A stretch of 64,000 bases of DNA from Alisma plantago-aquatica (Eukaryota; Streptophyta; Magnoliopsida; Alismatales; Alismataceae), in assembly GCA_963693085.1 (NCBI GenBank), contig OY856409.1:1170301249-1170365248 (forward strand), given 5' to 3'. Positions within the stretch are counted from its first letter, which is position 1; the number at the start of each line of letters is the position of its first letter. The notes beneath the pieces were generated by a model that saw only the letters and a program-made list of their open reading frames with translations, ran no database searches and was not told the DNA's origin. Positions 59,540-64,000 of the stretch are shown here, piece after piece. The position numbers and the translations under genes are program-made.

Positions 59540-60658
59540 CAGTTGTTGGGTCACTTCATCCTCTTTCACTGGAAAAAATGGTTTGGTATCACCAACTTGT
59601 CCATACTTATAACACATCTTGTTCTCATACCAAGGCTTGGCTGGTCCTGTCACTGATGCTGATGCCACACTCTGGGCTCCTGCGAGCAAAAAACTATGGC
59701 ATCTGCCCTTGCTCTGTGACCACTGTGTCGAAGCACTAAACCTCTATGAAGATGGTAGTGCATAATACCATGGCAACTTGAAGCCACCTGATGAATACCC
59801 TTGAAACTGTGCAGATTGCTTCATGGTACTTGCCTCCCTCTTCTTCTTCATAAATCATTCGATCCTCTAAATAGATTCCACAAACACAGAAACTGTCTCT
59901 TGATTTTCTAAAGCAGCAGTTGGGATAGACAACTCGACGTTCAACCCCTTCTCAAAATGATGAATCCTCTCATCCTCTGTCAGTGACATGTGAGGACAGA
60001 ACCTCAACAACTCCATAAACCTTGCCTTATACTCATTGATGTGAGGACAAAACCTCAACAATTCCATTAACCTTGCCTTATACTCATTGATCATCATGGA
60101 TCCATGTCGAATCCTCTCAAATTGACTGATCTTCTCATCAGGATACATATGAGGGAAGTACCGACTAACGAACTTGCATCAGAACTCCTCCCAACCAACC
60201 ACAACATTGGGTCACTTCTCCTCCTCTATGGCCCACCAATGGCCAACACTCACTCTCAAGAGGTATACTGCATGATTCACCTTATCCTCTTTAGGGATAC
60301 TCAGGTTCTAGAAAGCCTTCTCAAGCTCAGTCACCCATAGATATGCATATGTCGGGTCAGCTGTTCTCGCATACTCAACCTCCCCAATACGAAAAAGCCG
60401 CTCAAAAGTCTTCCCAGTACCTGAAGATTTAATATGGGGGATGGGTGCCCTAGGATGAGGTGCATGCATCTTGTCCACCATATGGGTCATCGTTGTCATA
60501 AATTGCCCAAAAATGGATTGAAAGGTAGGGTTTTCTATCATGGCTTGGTCAAACTGGGGGACTTCATGCACCTGATCTTCTCGTGCTTGGTTCCTTGCAC
60601 CACCACCAAGTGTAGCAACACTATTCTCAGCAACATGTTCTTCGCATTCTCTAGACAT
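59540..60658 (-). pseudogene. gag of element C, with decayed zinc knuckle
   Basis: From the ATG side (60658) one frame runs through FQSIFGQFMTTMTHMV, ARTADPTYAYLWVTELEKAF, VGHWWAIEEEK, FVSRYFPHMYPDEKISQFE, the duplicated ELLRFCPH segment and HHFEKGLNVELSIP to CYKYGQVGDTKPFFP (59614 downward). These are the Retrotrans_gag fold and the CCHC knuckle. Only the first Cys of the knuckle is left (C-Y-K-Y ... D ... F). Stops interrupt the frame at 60308-60310 and several later points. A 51-bp tandem repeat adds 17 residues. Gag packages the RNA. Confidence 0.88.
59988..60089. repeat. 51-bp in-frame tandem duplication in element C gag
   Basis: The 51-base units at 59988-60038 and 60039-60089 differ at a few bases and encode INEYKARLMELLRFCPH and INEYKARFMELLRFCPH on the minus strand. 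Confidence 0.95.
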
Positions 60659-60770
60659 CTTTAAGCTTTCTCTTCTTCTACAAAAGCAAAAGTGACTATA
60701 AGACGGATTGGAGGATACTAGAATAGAAACAAACCCTAGTCCTAGGTCCTACAGACTCAGCGAACCTAAA

Positions 60771-60782
60771 GCTCTATTACCA
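60771..60782 (-). promoter_or_regulatory. Primer binding site of element C (mutated)
   Basis: TGGTAATAGAGC on the minus strand, two changes from TGGTATCAGAGC, seven bases from the LTR. Confidence 0.6.
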
Positions 60783-60789
60783 CCAAATA

Positions 60790-60988
60790 TGACACCCATT
60801 GCTACACAAAGCGAGATTACTCAAAACATAACTGCGGAAGAAAGATTAACAAGCGTATTATCATAAAACACTATATATTAAAATATTTTTCATAAAACTG
60901 CCAAATAGCAAGAACCTTCACATATAAGTCTTTTCATGCCTCAAATCATATACAAGGCATGCTATCAACTTGTAACCAAAGATATGTT

Positions 60989-61076
<88 letters not shown>

Positions 61077-64000
61077 TTCCACCACATATGTACATAACAT
61101 GTTTACAAGCCAGCCACAAAAAGAAAGCACATTCGTCAAAGATCTACAAAATGTTCTCAAAGACCCGAGTGTACAGGGATGACTCTAGGACTCTATCAGC
61201 AAAAGGCATCTAGCAACACTTCCAACCTTATCATATACTACTCCTCTTGCGTCTCCTCAACCTCTGTTGCACGATCTCTACTTCTTTGTGCTCGTCCACC
61301 TAAAAAGGGTGTGGGAAACCCACAGGGTGAGATTCCAAATCCTAGCGGGAGATATAACTCACCACTAACTCTATTATTATAACAAATAAGATAAACTAAG
61401 AAGAATTGTATTATAATCATATGAAGTAGGTAATGATTACTAACATGAAGAGCATTTACTATCTAATTTATAGAACATCTTAATAATTTAAAAGGAATAT
61501 TAAGAACATGTATATTTCCTATAAACAACATTGTATAAAGATCAAGCAAGGCCTCAACCAATGTTTGCGTATTTGATCCTATATAGCTATACAACCCGAC
61601 TGATTACTTATCTCATTATGCCCCAAGGATTTGATTTATACCACTCAAATCTAATAGACCACTTGATAAGTCAAAATCGGTTCCATACAAGGTCTAATGG
61701 AAGAGCTGGAATCCACGACCTCACCACACCTCTTGGTCAGCACAAGAGAAAACATTAAGAGGCATATCAGTCAGCTGCAACAATGACATATAGTCAAAAT
61801 TAGGTATTGGCTCATGCATGGCCATCCACATATATAATCATAACTAGCCCACCTTGGTATAGGTACAGCGCTAGAAGAATAGGCTCACTCATGGTCATTC
61901 TATCAAGAAGAAGTGGCTCACACATGGCCATCCATACCATAATGAGATCGACTCATGCATGGTTGTCTCACACATCCCGTATTTAAGGATACAAGGAATT
62001 ACTTGACTTGTACCTCACGTAGTCAAAAATATGTGCTTTGTGTTAAACTCGTTTCACCATTCATCAATTGCTGAAAGTGAATGGATCTATGGCATAGGGC
62101 AAACTACAAAATTAGATTTCACTTGATTAGTTAGACCAATTTAAACATCATTAAGCATCAATCAAGTTACAACATACAACCTCTAAACAAGATCTACATA
62201 ACCAAGGGTATACTCATTACTAGAACAAATTAAAACATATTATGTGTAATCTCATCACATCATCACCTTAAGCATGTTATTCATCGTATGTCCATCACAA
62301 GGACCACATATCTTGGGGTAACAACCCCTCATCTCATAATTGAGAAATACAATTATCTCATATAAGGAAATAAGCCATCATTAGGTCATAAGACCACTTC
62401 CCTCCTATTTCTGAGTCACCATCTCATATGTTCCTCACAAGTCTTATCACACATATCAATATCGCCATAGCTCATATATGGCTATGTGCATCAACTGGTG
62501 TTGTCTGCATGGTTAGAAACATGTAACAAGGGAAGCAATACCTCATCAATGTTATCATCTCATAAGATTCATACCATATATTTCAAATTATTTCAATTAG
62601 GGTTTCACTTTACCCAATTAGGGTTTACAAGGTTAGATCAACAACCACCCTTAGATTATTGCTATCATTATAATTCAGAGATGTGTTATGAGACATAAAA
62701 CATTATTCTCATTATCATTATAAGACATGTTATGATGTATAGAAGCATAAATCAACACCTTTCATACAATTATTCCATAGAGTATTGTATCATACCATGA
62801 GACCCTAACATCAACATAGTATTTCATAAACACCATCACAAGGCACCAATTAGGGTTTTCATATATGGTATCAGTTAACCCTACGTCTGTCGGGCAACCC
62901 CTCCAAGAGGGTTATCGGTTAAGCATATATTTAGCAGAGCAACCAAGGTATCAGCCTACCACTTGGGATGGTGTATTAGTTTTAGCATCACTAAGTGTAT
63001 ATCGGGCACAACACCTCAAGGAGAGGGTGTTGGCCAAAACTTTATCGGGCAACGCTACCCATAGGTGTGACATGTGTCGAGGGGATAACAGGCATCGTTG
63101 GTGTATCAGGAAATGCCCAAGATGGTGGGGTGTTTAGGGTTTCCACATATCATCAACCATGATGATTGTTAGTGTGTCAAGCAATGCACATCAAAACAAT
63201 GCTCCCCTAGCTGCAATGCCAAAACGTGACGGCCACAGGTGTATCATGTAGCAACAAGAAAAGAGGGGTCTCGCAAGGTATCAGACAATGCATGTGTGTG
63301 GCATCACAAAGGTGATGGGCTCAGTAACGTTCCCAAAGTGTGATGGACAAGGCCAAATCCAATAACATCCTTCATCTAACATTGACCCACTCATACCCAA
63401 GGAAAGACGGTCTAAACACTATCAGCACATGTCGACCTAGACCTAGCCAAGGTCGTGACGACCTATCACAAAGGGTGACAGCCAGCCAAACATATCGACT
63501 AAACCTACCTATCGGCCTCCACAAGCATTTCGGCCACAAAGACATATCGACCACCTCATATTTAACCTCAAGAAAGCGTTACTAGAAAATCAAAAGAAAT
63601 ATGCAACACAAAGGCAACAACTATCAAGGTTCCTCTTCTTTAAAATGGTATTCAAAACTAACAACAAGAACTACTACCATGAAAGATACAACAAACCCAA
63701 GATAAAGAGAAAAGATAGAAAGTAAAGAGGTGACAATAATAAAGAGGGTTTAGAGTTTTATAACCCACATCAAGGATCACCACCAAGCTCTAAGCTCCAA
63801 GGTCAAGATCCAAGCTTCATGATCTCAAGGAAAAAGAAATCCTCTAAGCTCGATCACCACAACACCTCCAAGGGAGAAGATAGAACCATGGTTAAGAGAG
63901 AATGAGAGGGAAAGGATATAACTAAGGTCCATGGTAGAGAAGAAGAGAGAAGGAGAGAAAGAAGAGCTAGGGATCATGGCTTACCAAGGAAGAAGATCAA
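60790..64000 (-). mobile_element. Element C 5' LTR, cut by the window end
   Basis: Starts TGACACCC next to the primer site. It is collinear with 52758-55170 from 61660 onward, so about 740 bp of its end lies outside the window. It contains a long TA array. Confidence 0.88.
60991..61074. repeat. (TA)n microsatellite, about 42 units
   Basis: Uninterrupted TA array in element C's 5' LTR. The matching part of the 3' LTR is deleted. The apparent Tyr-Ile repeat protein read through it is an artefact. Confidence 0.95.

Larger units (their letters stand above)
52758..64000 (-). mobile_element. Element C: Ty3/Gypsy (Tekay/Del-like) retrotransposon
   Basis: It reads on the minus strand, with truncated 3' LTR 52758-55909, interior 55910-60789 with gag, protease, RT, RNase H and integrase in that order, and 5' LTR from 60790 to beyond the window end. 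The integrase tail KVSPWKGVLRFGKKDKLAPRY, read in two parts, and a chromodomain-position tail point to the Tekay/Del chromoviruses. Each enzyme carries nonsense changes, frameshifts or altered active-site residues, so it is inactive. Confidence 0.92.

Noticed and set aside
60959..61213. Open frame with a long Tyr-Ile repeat
   Set aside because: It is only the translation of a TA microsatellite.

Overview
The window is a plant nuclear repeat block. I see no ordinary host gene. The signs of a plant, most likely a flowering plant, are CACTA (En/Spm) transposon remains with an intron-split Ulp1-type protease gene, Tekay/Del-like Ty3 retrotransposons with about 3 kb LTRs primed by initiator tRNA-Met, and a Cassandra-type TRIM whose LTRs carry 5S rRNA-like sequence. 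The sequence is AT-rich, and almost every coding region is broken. Species cannot be named from this.

Layout. 1-3126: 3' part of a CACTA element (CACTA-1, + strand) with Ulp1-like exons, hairpin-forming subterminal repeats and a terminal inverted repeat. 3127-6625: leader, primer site and 3.0 kb LTR of a minus-strand LTR retrotransposon (element F). 6626-8395 and 30204-30831: remains of a second CACTA element (CACTA-2) with a TNP2/DUF4218 fragment. It is split by element A (8396-30198, + strand, TSD CACAA). A's left LTR is itself split by related element B (9248-20277, minus strand, TSD GAACC). 30832-33249: unclassified DNA ending in a third CACTA-like terminus. 33250-50530: element D (+ strand), whose 5'-truncated left LTR is split by element E (34409-44185, minus strand, TSD GTAAA). 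50645-51468: the Cassandra-like TRIM. 51469-52757: unclassified. 52758-64000: element C (minus strand), the only retrotransposon with gag, protease, RT, RNase H and integrase all readable, though every one is mutated. Its 5' LTR runs off the window.

The exact target-site duplications of A, B and E give a nested order: CACTA-2 before A before B, and D before E. Elements A, B, D and F have mostly unrelated LTRs but share a leader block. In A, B and D it lies about 103 bases inside the primer site. That block, the Cassandra element, and a tandem duplication copying the E/D junction are the observations most worth following up.
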